This document shows, piece after piece, positions 53,703 through 64,000 of a stretch of DNA of 64,000 nt. The stretch comes from Sulfuritortus calidifontis. GTDB lineage: Bacteria; Pseudomonadota; Gammaproteobacteria; Burkholderiales; Thiobacillaceae. Location of the stretch: assembly GCF_003967275.1 (NCBI RefSeq), contig NZ_AP018721.1, forward strand, positions 124,001-188,000, given 5' to 3'. The position numbers and the translations under genes are program-made. How positions within the stretch are numbered: position 1 is the first letter of the stretch; every line of letters starts with the position of its first letter. The notes under the pieces were generated by a model that saw only the letters and a list, made by a program, of their open reading frames with translations, was not told the DNA's origin and did not search any database.

Positions 53703-53946
53703 ACTTTATGTCGTGCTGTTGCATCTTCTTGCGCAGCGTGTTGCGGTTGATGCCGAGCATCTCGGCGGCGCGGCTCTGGTTGCCGCCGGCCTTGTCCAGC
53801 ACCACCTCGATACAGGGTTTTTCGGCGCAGAGCATCACCATGTCGTAGACGTTGCTGGCGGCCTCGCCGTCGAGGTCGCGGAAATACTGATTGAGCACTC
53901 GGCGCACGCAGGCGGCCAGTTCGCTTTCGTTCTTCAGTGACATCAT
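53701..53946 (-). CDS. fis: Fis family DNA-bending regulator
   Basis: 81 aa. C-terminal Fis helix-turn-helix GGNQSRAAEMLGINRNTLRKKM. Partner of dusB in the typical dusB-fis operon. Somewhat shorter at the N-terminus than E. coli Fis (98 aa). Confidence 0.94.
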   Translation of the reverse strand: MMSLKNESELAACVRRVLNQYFRDLDGEAASNVYDMVMLCAEKPCIEVVLDKAGGNQSRAAEMLGINRNTLRKKMQQHDIK

Positions 53947-53965
53947 CTTCCCTAAATGTGTTGTG

Positions 53966-54991
53966 TTAGGCCGCTTCCAGTTCGGCGGCTTGTGTTTCCG
54001 TGTAGATCAGGCGGCGGCCGCGCTCGGCCGTGCGCTGGAAGAACTCGTTGACCGCGGCCAGCTGCTCGCGGGTGGTCTCCAGCTGGTTCATGGCATGGCG
54101 GAAGCTGGCCGAGTCGGCCAGGCCCTTGGTGTACCAGGCGATGTGCTTGCGCGCCATACGCAGACCAGTGATCTCGCCATAAAAGCTGTAGAGGTCGTCG
54201 AGATGCTCCAGGAGCAGCTGGTGGATCTCGCTCACCTCGGGCGCGGGCATGACCTCGCCGGTTTTCAGAAAGTGTTCGATCTCGCGGAAGATCCAGGGCC
54301 GGCCCTGGGCGGCACGACCGATCATCACGGCATCGGCGCCGGTGTAGTCGAGCACGTATTTCGCCTTCTGCGGCGTCGTGATATCGCCGTTGGCGATGAT
54401 CGGAATCCGCGCCTCGGCCTTGACCGCGCGGATGGTGTCGTACTCCGCCTCGCCGGTGTAGCCGCAGGCGCGGGTGCGGCCGTGCATGGCCAGGGCCTGG
54501 ACGCCGGATTCCTGGGCGATGCGCAGGATGGAGAGCGCGTTGCGGTTGGCCCTGTCCCAGCCGGTGCGGATCTTCAGGGTCACCGGCACTTCGGGCACGG
54601 CCTCGACCACCGCCTCGAGGATGCGGCCGACCAGCGGTTCGTCCTTGAGCAGGGCCGAGCCGGCCATGACGTTGCACACCTTCTTGGCCGGGCAGCCCAT
54701 GTTGATGTCGATGATCTGGGCGCCGCGGTCGACGTTGTGCCGGGCGGCCTCGGCCATCATCGCCGGCTCGGCGCCGGCGATCTGGACGCTGATGGGCTCC
54801 ACCTCGCCGTCGTGGTTGGCCCGACGCTGGGTCTTGGCCGAGCCGTAGAGCAGCGAATTCGAGGTCACCATCTCCGACACCGCCATGCCCGCGCCCAGGC
54901 GCTTGCACAGCTGGCGGAACGGCCGGTCGGTCACGCCCGCCATGGGCGCGACGACCAGATTGTTCTTGAGCTGATGGGGCCCGATGCGCAT
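53966..54991 (-). CDS. dusB: DusB, tRNA-dihydrouridine synthase
   Basis: 341 aa from ATG 54991. FMN-binding barrel: VVAPMAGVTDRPFRQLC, IDINMGCPAKKVCN with catalytic Cys, LKIRTGWD, IANGDI and MIGRAAQGRPWIF. Reduces uridines in the tRNA D-loop. fis follows after 19 bp. Confidence 0.95.
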   Translation of the reverse strand: MRIGPHQLKNNLVVAPMAGVTDRPFRQLCKRLGAGMAVSEMVTSNSLLYGSAKTQRRANHDGEVEPISVQIAGAEPAMMAEAARHNVDRGAQIIDINMGCPAKKVCNVMAGSALLKDEPLVGRILEAVVEAVPEVPVTLKIRTGWDRANRNALSILRIAQESGVQALAMHGRTRACGYTGEAEYDTIRAVKAEARIPIIANGDITTPQKAKYVLDYTGADAVMIGRAAQGRPWIFREIEHFLKTGEVMPAPEVSEIHQLLLEHLDDLYSFYGEITGLRMARKHIAWYTKGLADSASFRHAMNQLETTREQLAAVNEFFQRTAERGRRLIYTETQAAELEAA

Positions 54992-55093
54992 TGAAATTTT
55001 GTGCCGGATGGGGTCTTGAAGGGGGGACGAATTGTACCCCAAAGCCTTACACTTGCATCTCTTTTAATCACGGTCAAAACACATACAAGAATC

Positions 55094-56566
55094 GTGCCGC
55101 GCCTCCCCGCATTGAATTCCTTGATCCTGCCCCTCGCCCTCGGCGCCTTGGCTGTCGCAGGTTTCGCGCCCTGGGGCTGGTTCCCTCTGCCGATCCTTGC
55201 CCTGGCTGTTTTGTACCACCTCGCTCGCACCGAGGCGGTGCGCGCTGCCGCATTCAAGGGCTTCGCCTTCGGGCTTGGCTATTTCGGCGGCGGGGTCTCC
55301 TGGGTCTACGTCAGCCTGCACGATTTCGGCATGATGCCGCTGCCCCTGGCGGTGCTGGCGACGGCCTTGTTCTGCGCCTTTCTCGCCCTGTTCCCTGCCG
55401 CGGCCCTGGCGCTCACCGCGCGCCTGGGCGGCCTGCGGACCTGGCGGGCGCTCACTGTCGCGCCGGCCCTGTGGCTGTTGAACGAGTGGCTGCGCGGCTG
55501 GCTCTTCACCGGCTTTCCCTGGCTCGCCCTCGGTTATTCGCAGGTGCCGCTAAGCCCCTTGGCCGGCTATGCGCCCATCATCGGCACTTATGGCGTTTCG
55601 GGCCTGGTCGCGCTGACGGCGGCGGCCTTGGCCCTGCGCCGTGGCTGGCCCCTGCTGCTGGCGGCCGGCCTCTGGCTCGGCGGCTGGGGGCTGCAGCAAA
55701 TCGATTGGACCCGGCCGGTCGGCGCGCCGGTCACGGTGAGCCTGGTGCAAGGCAATGTGGCGCAGGAGATGAAGTTCCGGCCGGAGCGGGCCGTGCAGAC
55801 CCTGCAGGACTATCTGCGGCTGAGCCAGTCGAGCAACGCGAAACTCATCGTGTTGCCGGAGACCGCCCTGCCCATGTTCCTCGACGACGCGCCGCCGGCC
55901 TATCTGGAACTGCTGCATTGGCACGCCCGCAGCATGGGTGGCGACCTCCTGCTCGGCGTGCCCGAGCGCCTGGCCGACGGCCGCTATTTCAACAGCGTGA
56001 TCTCGCTCGGCGTCTCGCCTCGGCAGACCTATCGCAAGCAGCACCTGGTGCCCTTCGGCGAATTCGTGCCCTGGGGTTTCGGCTGGGTCGTCGATTATCT
56101 GCACATCCCCTTGTCCGACTTCTCGCGCGGCGACAAGGTGCAGCCGCCGCTGGCCGTGGCCGGCCAGCAGGTGGCGGTGAACATCTGCTACGAGGACGCC
56201 TTCGGCGAGGAGGTGATCCGCGCCCTGCCGGCGGCCAGCCTGCTGGTCAACGTCAGCAACGACGCCTGGTTCGGCGACTCCTTCTCGCCCTGGCAACATC
56301 TGCAGCTCGCGCAGATGCGGGCGCTGGAGACCGGCCGGCCCATGCTGCGGGCCAACAATACCGGCATCACCGCCATCATCGACGCCAAAGGCCGGGTCAG
56401 CGCGCAACTGCAACCCTTCGTCCAGGGCGTGCTGCACGGCCGGACCCAGGGGCATCAGGGGCTGACCCCCTACGCCCGTTTCGGCAACGGGCCGGCGCTG
56501 CTGCTTGCCGTGCTCGGCTTGCTGACGGCAAAGCTGCGGCCGCGCGGCCGCCAGCTGTTCAACTGA
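55094..56566 (+). CDS. lnt: Lnt, apolipoprotein N-acyltransferase
   Basis: 490 aa from GTG 55094. About seven N-terminal helices, then a nitrilase-like domain with the triad Glu (VLPETALPMF), Lys (YRKQHLVPFGEF) and Cys (VNICYEDAFGEE). Adds the third acyl chain to lipoproteins. senB starts 7 bp downstream. Confidence 0.95.
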   Translation: MPRLPALNSLILPLALGALAVAGFAPWGWFPLPILALAVLYHLARTEAVRAAAFKGFAFGLGYFGGGVSWVYVSLHDFGMMPLPLAVLATALFCAFLALFPAAALALTARLGGLRTWRALTVAPALWLLNEWLRGWLFTGFPWLALGYSQVPLSPLAGYAPIIGTYGVSGLVALTAAALALRRGWPLLLAAGLWLGGWGLQQIDWTRPVGAPVTVSLVQGNVAQEMKFRPERAVQTLQDYLRLSQSSNAKLIVLPETALPMFLDDAPPAYLELLHWHARSMGGDLLLGVPERLADGRYFNSVISLGVSPRQTYRKQHLVPFGEFVPWGFGWVVDYLHIPLSDFSRGDKVQPPLAVAGQQVAVNICYEDAFGEEVIRALPAASLLVNVSNDAWFGDSFSPWQHLQLAQMRALETGRPMLRANNTGITAIIDAKGRVSAQLQPFVQGVLHGRTQGHQGLTPYARFGNGPALLLAVLGLLTAKLRPRGRQLFN

Positions 56567-56572
56567 TTCGCC

Positions 56573-57520
56573 ATGCGCATCGCCCTGATCACGCCCTATC
56601 TGCCTGCCGCCCGCAACGGCAACGCCCACACCGCCGTGCGCTGGGCCCGCTGCCTGCGCGCGGCTGGCCATCGGGTACGCCTGGCGCTCGAATGGGACGG
56701 GCGCGCGGCCGACCTGATGGTCGCCCTGCACGCCCGGCGCAGCGCCGCGAGCATCCGGCGCTTTGCCGAGGCATACCCGGATCGGCCGCTGATCGTGCTG
56801 CTCACCGGCACCGATCTCTACCGCGACATCCAGGTGGATATCCCGGCGCAAGCCTCGCTGCGCCTGGCGACGCGCCTGGTCGTGCTGCAGGAGCGCGGCC
56901 TCGACGAGTTGGCGCCCGGGCTGCAAGCCAAGGCCCGGGTGATCTACCAGTCGGCGCCGCGGTTGCAACCCGCGCCGCGCGCCAAGCGCCATTTCGAGGT
57001 CGGCGTCGTCGCCCACCTGCGCGAGGAGAAGGACCCGCTGCGCGCCGCTCATGCCGCCGCCCGGCTGCCGGCCGACTCGCGCATCCGCGTGCGCCACGTC
57101 GGCCAGGCGCTCGGCCCGGAGTGGGCGGCGCAGGCCGAGCAGTGCGCGCAAGCCATCCCGCGCTGGCACTGGCTCGGACCGCGTAGCCACGGCGAGACCC
57201 GCCGCCTGATCGCCCGCAGCCATCTGCTGGTCAACAGCTCGCGCATGGAAGGCGGCGCCTTCGTCCTGATCGAGGCGATCACGGCCGGGGTGCCGGTGCT
57301 GGCCACGCGCATCCCCGGCAATGTCGGCATGCTCGGGGTAGACTATGCGGGCTATTTCCCAGTGGGGGACACAGCGGCCCTGGCGGCGCTGATGCGCCGG
57401 GCCGAGACCGAGCCGGACTTCTATGCCCGGCTGCAACAACAATGCGCGGCGCGTGCGCCGCTGTTCGAGCCGGCGCGGGAATGCGCCGAGATCGAACGAC
57501 TGATCGACGAGGTCACATGA
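56573..57520 (+). CDS. senB: SenB-type selenosugar synthase (GT4-like glycosyltransferase)
   Basis: 315 aa. The GT4-like protein matches my memory of the TIGR04348/SenB family: ARNGNAHTAVRWARCLRAAG, DLMVALHARRSAASIRRF, LIVLLTGTDLYRDI, RLVVLQERGLDEL and VIYQSAPR, with donor-site EGGAFVLIEAI. SenB joins selenophosphate and UDP-sugar to a selenosugar. Its stop overlaps the selD start (ATGA), fitting a selenophosphate supply gene next door. No senA is visible. Family assignment rests on motif memory, not a search. Confidence 0.78.
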   Translation: MRIALITPYLPAARNGNAHTAVRWARCLRAAGHRVRLALEWDGRAADLMVALHARRSAASIRRFAEAYPDRPLIVLLTGTDLYRDIQVDIPAQASLRLATRLVVLQERGLDELAPGLQAKARVIYQSAPRLQPAPRAKRHFEVGVVAHLREEKDPLRAAHAAARLPADSRIRVRHVGQALGPEWAAQAEQCAQAIPRWHWLGPRSHGETRRLIARSHLLVNSSRMEGGAFVLIEAITAGVPVLATRIPGNVGMLGVDYAGYFPVGDTAALAALMRRAETEPDFYARLQQQCAARAPLFEPARECAEIERLIDEVT

Positions 57521-58587
57521 CAGAGACAAACAAGGAAACCATCCGACTGACCCAGTTTTCCCACGGCGGCGGCTGCGGCTGCAAGATCGCGCCCGCCGTG
57601 CTGGAGAAGATCCTGGCCGACACGCCGTTCGCTACCCATGTGGCGGCCGCCTTCCCCGACCTCATGGTCGGCATCGAGCACGGCGACGACGCCGCGGTGT
57701 ACAAGCTGAACGAGCAGCAGGCCGTGGTGGCGACCACCGACTTCTTCATGCCCATCGTCGACGACCCCTACGAGTTCGGCCGCATCGCCGCGACCAACGC
57801 CCTGTCCGACGTCTACTCCATGGGTGGCCGGCCGATCATGGCCCTGGCCATCGTCGGCATGCCGGTGGACAAGCTGCCGCACGAGGTGATCCGCCAGATC
57901 CTGGCCGGTGGCGAGGCGGTGGCCCGCGCGGCCGGCATCCCCATCGCCGGCGGCCATTCCATCGATGCGCCCGAGCCGATCTACGGCCTGGTCGGCATCG
58001 GCGTGGTCGATCCCAAGCGGGTCAAACGCAATGCCGACGGCGAGGTGGGTGATGTGCTGGTCCTCGGCAAGGGGCTGGGCGTCGGCATCTACAGCGCGGC
58101 GCTGAAGAAGGGGGCGCTGTCACCGGCCGGCTACGAGGCGATGATCGATTCCACCACCCAGCTCAACACCGCCGGCGCCGAGCTGGCGCTGATCGACGGC
58201 GTGCACGCCATGACCGACGTGACGGGCTTCGGCCTGCTCGGCCACGGCCTGGAGATCACCCGGGCTTCGCAAGTCGATGCCCGCATTGAGTTTTCCAAGC
58301 TGCCCGTGCTGCCCGGTGCTGCCGCGCTGGCCCAGGCCGGCCATGTCACCGGCGCCAGTCTGCGCAACTGGGCCGGCTACGGCCACGAGGTCGAACTGTT
58401 CGACGGCATCGCCGATTGGCAGCGCGCCATCCTCACCGATCCGCAAACCAGCGGCGGCCTGCTGGTGTCCTGCACCGAGGCGGCGGTCGAGCAGGTGATG
58501 GCGGTGTTCCGCAGGCAGGGCTTCGCCCGGGCCGCGGTGATCGGCCGTCTGGATGTCGGAACGGGGAAAGTGGTGGTGACGGCGTAA
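57517..58587 (+). CDS. selD: SelD, selenide water dikinase (SenC role possible)
   Basis: 356 aa from ATG 57517. Active site Cys/Lys GGGCGCKIAP (about 20-28), a Cys version and not selenocysteine. ATP and metal motifs IEHGDDAAVYKL, GGRPIMALAI, GGHSIDAPEP and TGFGLLGHGLE. It makes selenophosphate from selenide. Overlap with senB implies a supply role for the selenosugar, besides possible Sec or selenouridine use elsewhere. Confidence 0.94.
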   Translation: MTETNKETIRLTQFSHGGGCGCKIAPAVLEKILADTPFATHVAAAFPDLMVGIEHGDDAAVYKLNEQQAVVATTDFFMPIVDDPYEFGRIAATNALSDVYSMGGRPIMALAIVGMPVDKLPHEVIRQILAGGEAVARAAGIPIAGGHSIDAPEPIYGLVGIGVVDPKRVKRNADGEVGDVLVLGKGLGVGIYSAALKKGALSPAGYEAMIDSTTQLNTAGAELALIDGVHAMTDVTGFGLLGHGLEITRASQVDARIEFSKLPVLPGAAALAQAGHVTGASLRNWAGYGHEVELFDGIADWQRAILTDPQTSGGLLVSCTEAAVEQVMAVFRRQGFARAAVIGRLDVGTGKVVVTA

Positions 58588-58593
58588 GGCTTG

Positions 58594-58624
58594 GCGGTCA
58601 TTCCTGCGGTGCAGGAATGACCGC
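58594..58624. terminator. perfect hairpin between selD and rsfS
   Basis: GCGGTCATTCCTGC-GGT-GCAGGAATGACCGC (14-bp arms) between convergent genes. No T-run, so it may be a dRS3-like repeat with terminator function. Confidence 0.6.
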
Positions 58625-58626
58625 TA

Positions 58627-58974
58627 TCAGGCTGCCGCGTTGCGCGCCTTCTGGGCGGCGCCCCAGAGTTCTTCCAGGTTGTAATACGCCCGCACCGTCG
58701 GGTGCATGACATGGACGATGACGCTGCCGGCATCGACCAGCACCCAGTCGTCGCCGGATTCGCCCTCGGTGCCGAGGATATCGATCCCGGCTTCCTTCAG
58801 CTTGTCGCGCACGTTATCGGCCAGGGCCTTGACCTGGCGGTTGGAGTCGCCGCTGGCGATGATCATGCGCTCGAACAGGGGCGAGAGGTGGGCGACATCC
58901 ATGACGGTGATGTCCTTGCCCTTGATGTCTTCGAGAGCGGCGACGGCGATTTTGACGATTTGTTCGATATCCAT
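58627..58974 (-). CDS. rsfS: RsfS, ribosomal silencing factor
   Basis: 115 aa. KDITVMDVAHLSPLFERMII, ASGDSNRQVKALADNV and WVLVDAGSVIVHVMHPTVRAYYNLEELW are diagnostic. Binds L14 and blocks subunit joining. Follows nadD as usual; rlmH is not next to it. Confidence 0.96.
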   Translation of the reverse strand: MDIEQIVKIAVAALEDIKGKDITVMDVAHLSPLFERMIIASGDSNRQVKALADNVRDKLKEAGIDILGTEGESGDDWVLVDAGSVIVHVMHPTVRAYYNLEELWGAAQKARNAAA

Positions 58975-58980
58975 TGCTTC

Positions 58981-59631
58981 TTACTGATAGAGATGATGGT
59001 GTTGGATGTAGTGGTGCACGGCTTCGGGCACCAGGTAGCGGATGCTCCGGCCGGCCTTGAGCCGGCTGCGGATGCCGCTGGATGAGATGTCCATCTGGGT
59101 GACGGCCTGCAGCCAGATGCGGCCGGCCGGGCGGTCGGCAAACTCCCGTGCATCGTTGCTGCGGCGCATGAGCAGCTGGGTCATCAGCGCCGGGGCGATG
59201 CGGTCGAGCCAGGTCTCGGGCGGAAAGCCGGGGCGGTGGGCGATGGCGAGATGGGCCAGGTCGAACAGGCGCTGCCACTCGTGCCAGCCATCCAGGCCCA
59301 TGAAGGCGTCGCCGCCGACGAACAGCACCAGGGGTTGTTCCTGGCCGAGTTCGGCGCGCAAGGCGGTGAGGGTATCGACCATGTAGCAGGGTTCGGTCTT
59401 GTGGATCTCGTGCTCGTCGAGCACGAAGCGCGGGTTGCCGGCGATGGCCAGGCTGGCCATCGCCAGGCGATCGGCCGAGGAGGCCAGGGCGGGCGTGCGG
59501 TGCGGCGGCATGCCGGTGGGCAGGATGCGCACCTCGTCGATGTCCAGTGCTTCGGCCAGGTCCTCGGCCAGACGCAGGTGGCCGAGGTGGATGGGGTCGA
59601 AGGTGCCGCCGAGGATGCCGATGGGTTTCAA
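58981..59631 (-). CDS. nadD: NadD, nicotinate-nucleotide adenylyltransferase
   Basis: 216 aa. GILGGTFDPIHLGHLRLAED with the nucleotidyl-transferase HxGH, and C-terminal ISSSGIRSRL. NAD biosynthesis. Starts 2 bp before the proA stop. Confidence 0.96.
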   Translation of the reverse strand: MKPIGILGGTFDPIHLGHLRLAEDLAEALDIDEVRILPTGMPPHRTPALASSADRLAMASLAIAGNPRFVLDEHEIHKTEPCYMVDTLTALRAELGQEQPLVLFVGGDAFMGLDGWHEWQRLFDLAHLAIAHRPGFPPETWLDRIAPALMTQLLMRRSNDAREFADRPAGRIWLQAVTQMDISSSGIRSRLKAGRSIRYLVPEAVHHYIQHHHLYQ

Positions 59632-59632
59632 C

Positions 59633-60889
59633 TTAGCCTCGGGTGTGCCCGTCGCCGAGCACGATCCACTTCTGGCTGGTCAGGCCTTCCAGGCCGACCG
59701 GGCCGCGGGCGTGGATCTTGTCGGTGGAGATGCCGATCTCGGCGCCCAGGCCGTATTCGAAGCCGTCGGCGAAGCGGGTCGAGGCATTGACCATGACCGA
59801 GCTGGAGTCGACCTCGCGCAGGAAGCGGCGGGCGCGCGTGTAGTCCTCGGTCACGATGCTGTCGGTGTGCTGCGAGCCGTAGGTGTTGATGTGGGCGATG
59901 GCGGCGTCCATGTCGGCGACGACGCGGATGGCGATGATCGGGGCCAGATATTCCTCCGCCCAGTCCGCCTCGGTCGCGGTCTTCATGTCGGGCACGATGG
60001 CGCGGCTCTTGTCGCAGCCGCGCATCTCGACCCCCTTCGTCCGGTAGATCTCGGCAATTCGGGGCAGCGCTTCGCGCGCCACGGCCTCGGCCACCAGCAG
60101 GGTCTCCATGGTGTTGCAGGTGCCGTAGCGGCTGGTCTTGGCGTTGTCGGCGATCTTCACCGCCTTGGCCAGATCGGCGCGGTCGTCGACGTAGACATGG
60201 CAGACACCGTGCAGGTGCTTGATCACGGGGATGCGCGCCTCGTTCATCAGGCGCTCGATCAGGCCCTTGCCGCCGCGCGGCACGATGACATCGACATAGT
60301 CCCGCATGGTGATCAGCTCGCCCACGGCGGCGCGGTCGGTGGTTCCGATCACCTGTACCGCGGTGTCGGGCAGGCCGGCGCTGGCCAGGCCTTCCTTGAC
60401 GCAGGCGGCGATGGCCTGGTTGGAATGGATGGCCTCGGAACCGCCGCGCAGGATGGCGGCATTGCCCGACTTCAGGCACAGGCCGGCGGCATCGGCGGTG
60501 ACGTTGGGCCGTGCCTCGTAGATGATGCCGATCACGCCCAGGGGCACGCGCATCTTGCCGACCTGAATGCCGGAGGGCCGGTATTTCAGATCGTCGATCT
60601 CGCCCACCGGGTCGGGCAGCGCCGCGATCTGGCGCAGGCCCTCGGCCATGGCGGCGACGGTCTTCTCGGTCAGCTGCAGGCGATCGAGCAGGGCTGTGTC
60701 GTAGCCGGCGCTGCGCGCGTGTGCCATGTCCTGGGCGTTGGCGGCCAGGAGTTTGGCGGCATCGCGCTCGATCGCCTCGGCCATCTTGAGCAGGGCCAGG
60801 TTCTTCTGGTTGGTGTCGGCCCGGGCCACCGCGCGCGAGGCCTCGCGTGCCTGGCGGCCCAAAGTCTGCATGTATTGCTTCACGTCCAT
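59633..60889 (-). CDS. proA: ProA, gamma-glutamyl phosphate reductase
   Basis: 418 aa from ATG 60889 (overlapping the holA stop). [20 protein letters not shown], catalytic Cys in [11 protein letters not shown] and [13 protein letters not shown]. Second step of proline synthesis. proB is not in the window. Confidence 0.96.
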   Translation of the reverse strand: MDVKQYMQTLGRQAREASRAVARADTNQKNLALLKMAEAIERDAAKLLAANAQDMAHARSAGYDTALLDRLQLTEKTVAAMAEGLRQIAALPDPVGEIDDLKYRPSGIQVGKMRVPLGVIGIIYEARPNVTADAAGLCLKSGNAAILRGGSEAIHSNQAIAACVKEGLASAGLPDTAVQVIGTTDRAAVGELITMRDYVDVIVPRGGKGLIERLMNEARIPVIKHLHGVCHVYVDDRADLAKAVKIADNAKTSRYGTCNTMETLLVAEAVAREALPRIAEIYRTKGVEMRGCDKSRAIVPDMKTATEADWAEEYLAPIIAIRVVADMDAAIAHINTYGSQHTDSIVTEDYTRARRFLREVDSSSVMVNASTRFADGFEYGLGAEIGISTDKIHARGPVGLEGLTSQKWIVLGDGHTRG

Positions 60890-61923
60890 CAAATTACCTC
60901 GGCAATTAGCGGCACTGTGCGCTGACCCATCAGCGACAGTCCCAGTTGTTTCATCAGTTCCCAGGCATCCTCGCGCAAGAGGCCCTTGGCGGCGCGGTCG
61001 ATCAGGCCGACCTGGCGCAGGGCCTGGCTTAGCTGCGCCAGGTTCACTTGCTTCAGGGCGCGGCCGACCAGGGGCTGCCGGCTTTCCCAGATGCGCAGCT
61101 CGGCATACATGCCGGCCAGCGATTCGCCCCGGGCTTGGCCGCTGGCCAGACGGTACAGGTTGCGGATCTCGTTGGCCAGCATCCACACCGCCAGGGGCGG
61201 CGCCTCGCCCTCGGCCTTGAGGCCGTCGAGGATGCGGCAGTAACGGGTCGCATCGCCCTTGAGCAGGGCCTCGGGCAGGTCGCTGGCGTCATAGCGGGCG
61301 ACATCCACGACCGCCTCGCGCGCTTGCTCGAGCTTGACCGGGCCGGGTGGCAGCAGCAGGGCCAGCTTCTCCACTTCCTGATGGGCGGCGAGCAGGTTGC
61401 CCTCCACCCGGGCGGCCAGCCAGGCCAGGGTCTCGCGCTCGGCCTTGAGGCCGTGGCGACCCAGGCGTTCGCCGATCCAGGCCGGCAGTTGTTCCAGCGT
61501 CGGCGGCTGCACCGTCACCAGTGCGCCGGCGGCCTCCAGCGCCTTGAACCACTTGGCGTTCTGCCCGGCGCGGTCGAGGCGGGGCAAGAGCACGAGCAGC
61601 CAGGTGTCGGCCGGCGGGCGGGCCGCCCAGGCCTCCAGGGTCTTGCCGCCCTCGACCCCGGGCTTGCCGGTGGGCAGGCGCAACTCGATCAGGCGCCGTT
61701 CGGCGAACAGCGAGAGCGAATCGAAGCTCGCCAGCCATTCCGCCCACTTGAAACCGGTCTCGGCCTGAAACGCCTGGCGTTCGGCGACGCCCGCCTCGCG
61801 CAAGGCGTGGCGGATCAGGGCGGCGGCCTCCTCGACCAGCAGCGGCTCGTCGCCGCTGACCACGTAGACCGGAACCGGCCCCTTCTTCAGCGCGGCAGCA
61901 AGCTGCTCGGGCCGCAGCTTCAT
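60889..61923 (-). CDS. holA: HolA, DNA polymerase III delta subunit
   Basis: 344 aa. Clamp-loader delta: [20 protein letters not shown] and [19 protein letters not shown]. Start overlaps the lptE stop by one base. Confidence 0.93.
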   Translation of the reverse strand: MKLRPEQLAAALKKGPVPVYVVSGDEPLLVEEAAALIRHALREAGVAERQAFQAETGFKWAEWLASFDSLSLFAERRLIELRLPTGKPGVEGGKTLEAWAARPPADTWLLVLLPRLDRAGQNAKWFKALEAAGALVTVQPPTLEQLPAWIGERLGRHGLKAERETLAWLAARVEGNLLAAHQEVEKLALLLPPGPVKLEQAREAVVDVARYDASDLPEALLKGDATRYCRILDGLKAEGEAPPLAVWMLANEIRNLYRLASGQARGESLAGMYAELRIWESRQPLVGRALKQVNLAQLSQALRQVGLIDRAAKGLLREDAWELMKQLGLSLMGQRTVPLIAEVI

Positions 61924-62426
61924 TATGGCGCTTTGGCCACCCCGCCGGCCTTGGCGAAGCGCAGCCGGATCAGGATGGTGCGCAGGGCGTCCTGCTCCAT
62001 GTTCTGGAACAGGGTGCCTTCCTCGTTTTCCTTGGCCAGGATCTGGGCGTCGCTATAGGTGAAGTCGCGCACCATCATAATCTCGGACTCGGGCAGCAAC
62101 TCGTTGCCTTCGGCGTCGAGCGCCGACAGAGTCACCTTGTATTCCAGGCGGTATTCCGCCACCCGGCCGGCGCCGCTCAGGCTCAAGATGCTCTTGCCGC
62201 GGGTCGGGTTGGTGAGCTTGATGGTGACCTCGGCCTCTTCCCGCTTGGTCGCCAGGGTTTTGTTCGAGGCGCGCAGGCTGCGCTTGAGCTGCTCGGTCAG
62301 GCTGTTGCTCGGAGCGTCGATATAGGCCGAGGCGAAGGGCAGTTCCACCTGGCCGCGCAACTTGAAGCCGCAGCCGGCCAGCAGCACGGCCGCCAGGATG
62401 AACGAGAGCAGGGTGTTCAAGCGCAC
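61923..62426 (-). CDS. lptE: LptE, LPS-assembly lipoprotein
   Basis: 167 aa. Lipobox LLAGC (Cys 19), GFKLRGQVELPFASAYID. Plugs the LptD barrel at the outer membrane. Between leuS and holA, the common order. Confidence 0.93.
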   Translation of the reverse strand: MRLNTLLSFILAAVLLAGCGFKLRGQVELPFASAYIDAPSNSLTEQLKRSLRASNKTLATKREEAEVTIKLTNPTRGKSILSLSGAGRVAEYRLEYKVTLSALDAEGNELLPESEIMMVRDFTYSDAQILAKENEEGTLFQNMEQDALRTILIRLRFAKAGGVAKAP

Positions 62427-62437
62427 GAGTCTTCCTT

Positions 62438-64000
<1,563 letters not shown>

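Noticed and set aside
57517-58587. Selenocysteine-containing SelD.
   Set aside because: The active-site position is an ordinary Cys (GGGCGCK); there is no in-frame TGA.

Overview
The window looks like chromosomal DNA of a high-GC betaproteobacterium. Several features point there: a dusB-fis pair, a HemF-type coproporphyrinogen oxidase, an IF-1 with a C-terminal extension, a RegB/RegA redox two-component system, a DksA with a degenerate zinc finger, and a leuS-lptE-holA-proA-nadD-rsfS run. A Rhodocyclales/Nitrosomonadales-like respiratory or autotrophic organism is plausible, but no rRNA or tRNA is present to fix the taxon. Coding density is high and most neighbouring genes overlap or nearly touch.

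Layout. 0-6.4 kb: end of an AddA/UvrD-like helicase-nuclease, argJ, a small GIY-YIG gene between palindromic repeats, an AAA+ ATPase and a Nudix-ThiE fusion. 6.4-9.6 kb: phoU, a PCu(A)C copper chaperone, regB-regA. 9.6-16.3 kb (minus strand): hslV without hslU, znuB-znuA without znuC, an outer-membrane protein, a His-rich small protein, yidD, a DksA with a histone-H1-like tail and a COG0523 (CobW) GTPase. 16.4-26.4 kb: a repeat array, lipA, mpl, an MCE lipid-transport operon (mlaE-mlaF-mlaD-pqiC-like), yqiA, an RNase II family gene and a TonB-like gene. 26.6-30.5 kb: fbp, then a small accessory island with a HigBA toxin-antitoxin pair, a secreted repeat protein and an IS30-family element that splits a membrane-protein gene. 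30.5-41.8 kb: prmC, a PKMT-like methyltransferase, a cold-shock gene, infA, two lipoproteins, prfA, hemA, a 257-bp MITE-like element, a very large class A PBP and hemF. 41.9-50.1 kb: an apparent self-contained metal (probably copper) uptake operon: copper-type TonB receptor, second TonB receptor, DUF4198-like protein, polyferredoxin, DsbD/TauE-like protein, ExbB, ExbD, TonB. 50.1-64 kb: tsaC, purD, purH, fis, dusB, then lnt-senB-selD on the plus strand, and the rsfS-nadD-proA-holA-lptE-leuS run on the minus strand.

Four things stand out. (1) Palindromic repeats are inserted in frame into at least seven conserved protein genes (AddA-like, Nudix-ThiE, mpl twice, mlaF, prmC, hemF, leuS), as in Rickettsia palindromic elements. 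(2) A SenB-type selenosugar synthase overlaps selD, with no senA. (3) The 42-50 kb operon pairs TonB-dependent metal uptake with membrane redox proteins. (4) Genes with known links to zinc limitation cluster together (znuAB, OM protein, cysteine-poor DksA, COG0523 GTPase), although the transporter ATPase is missing.
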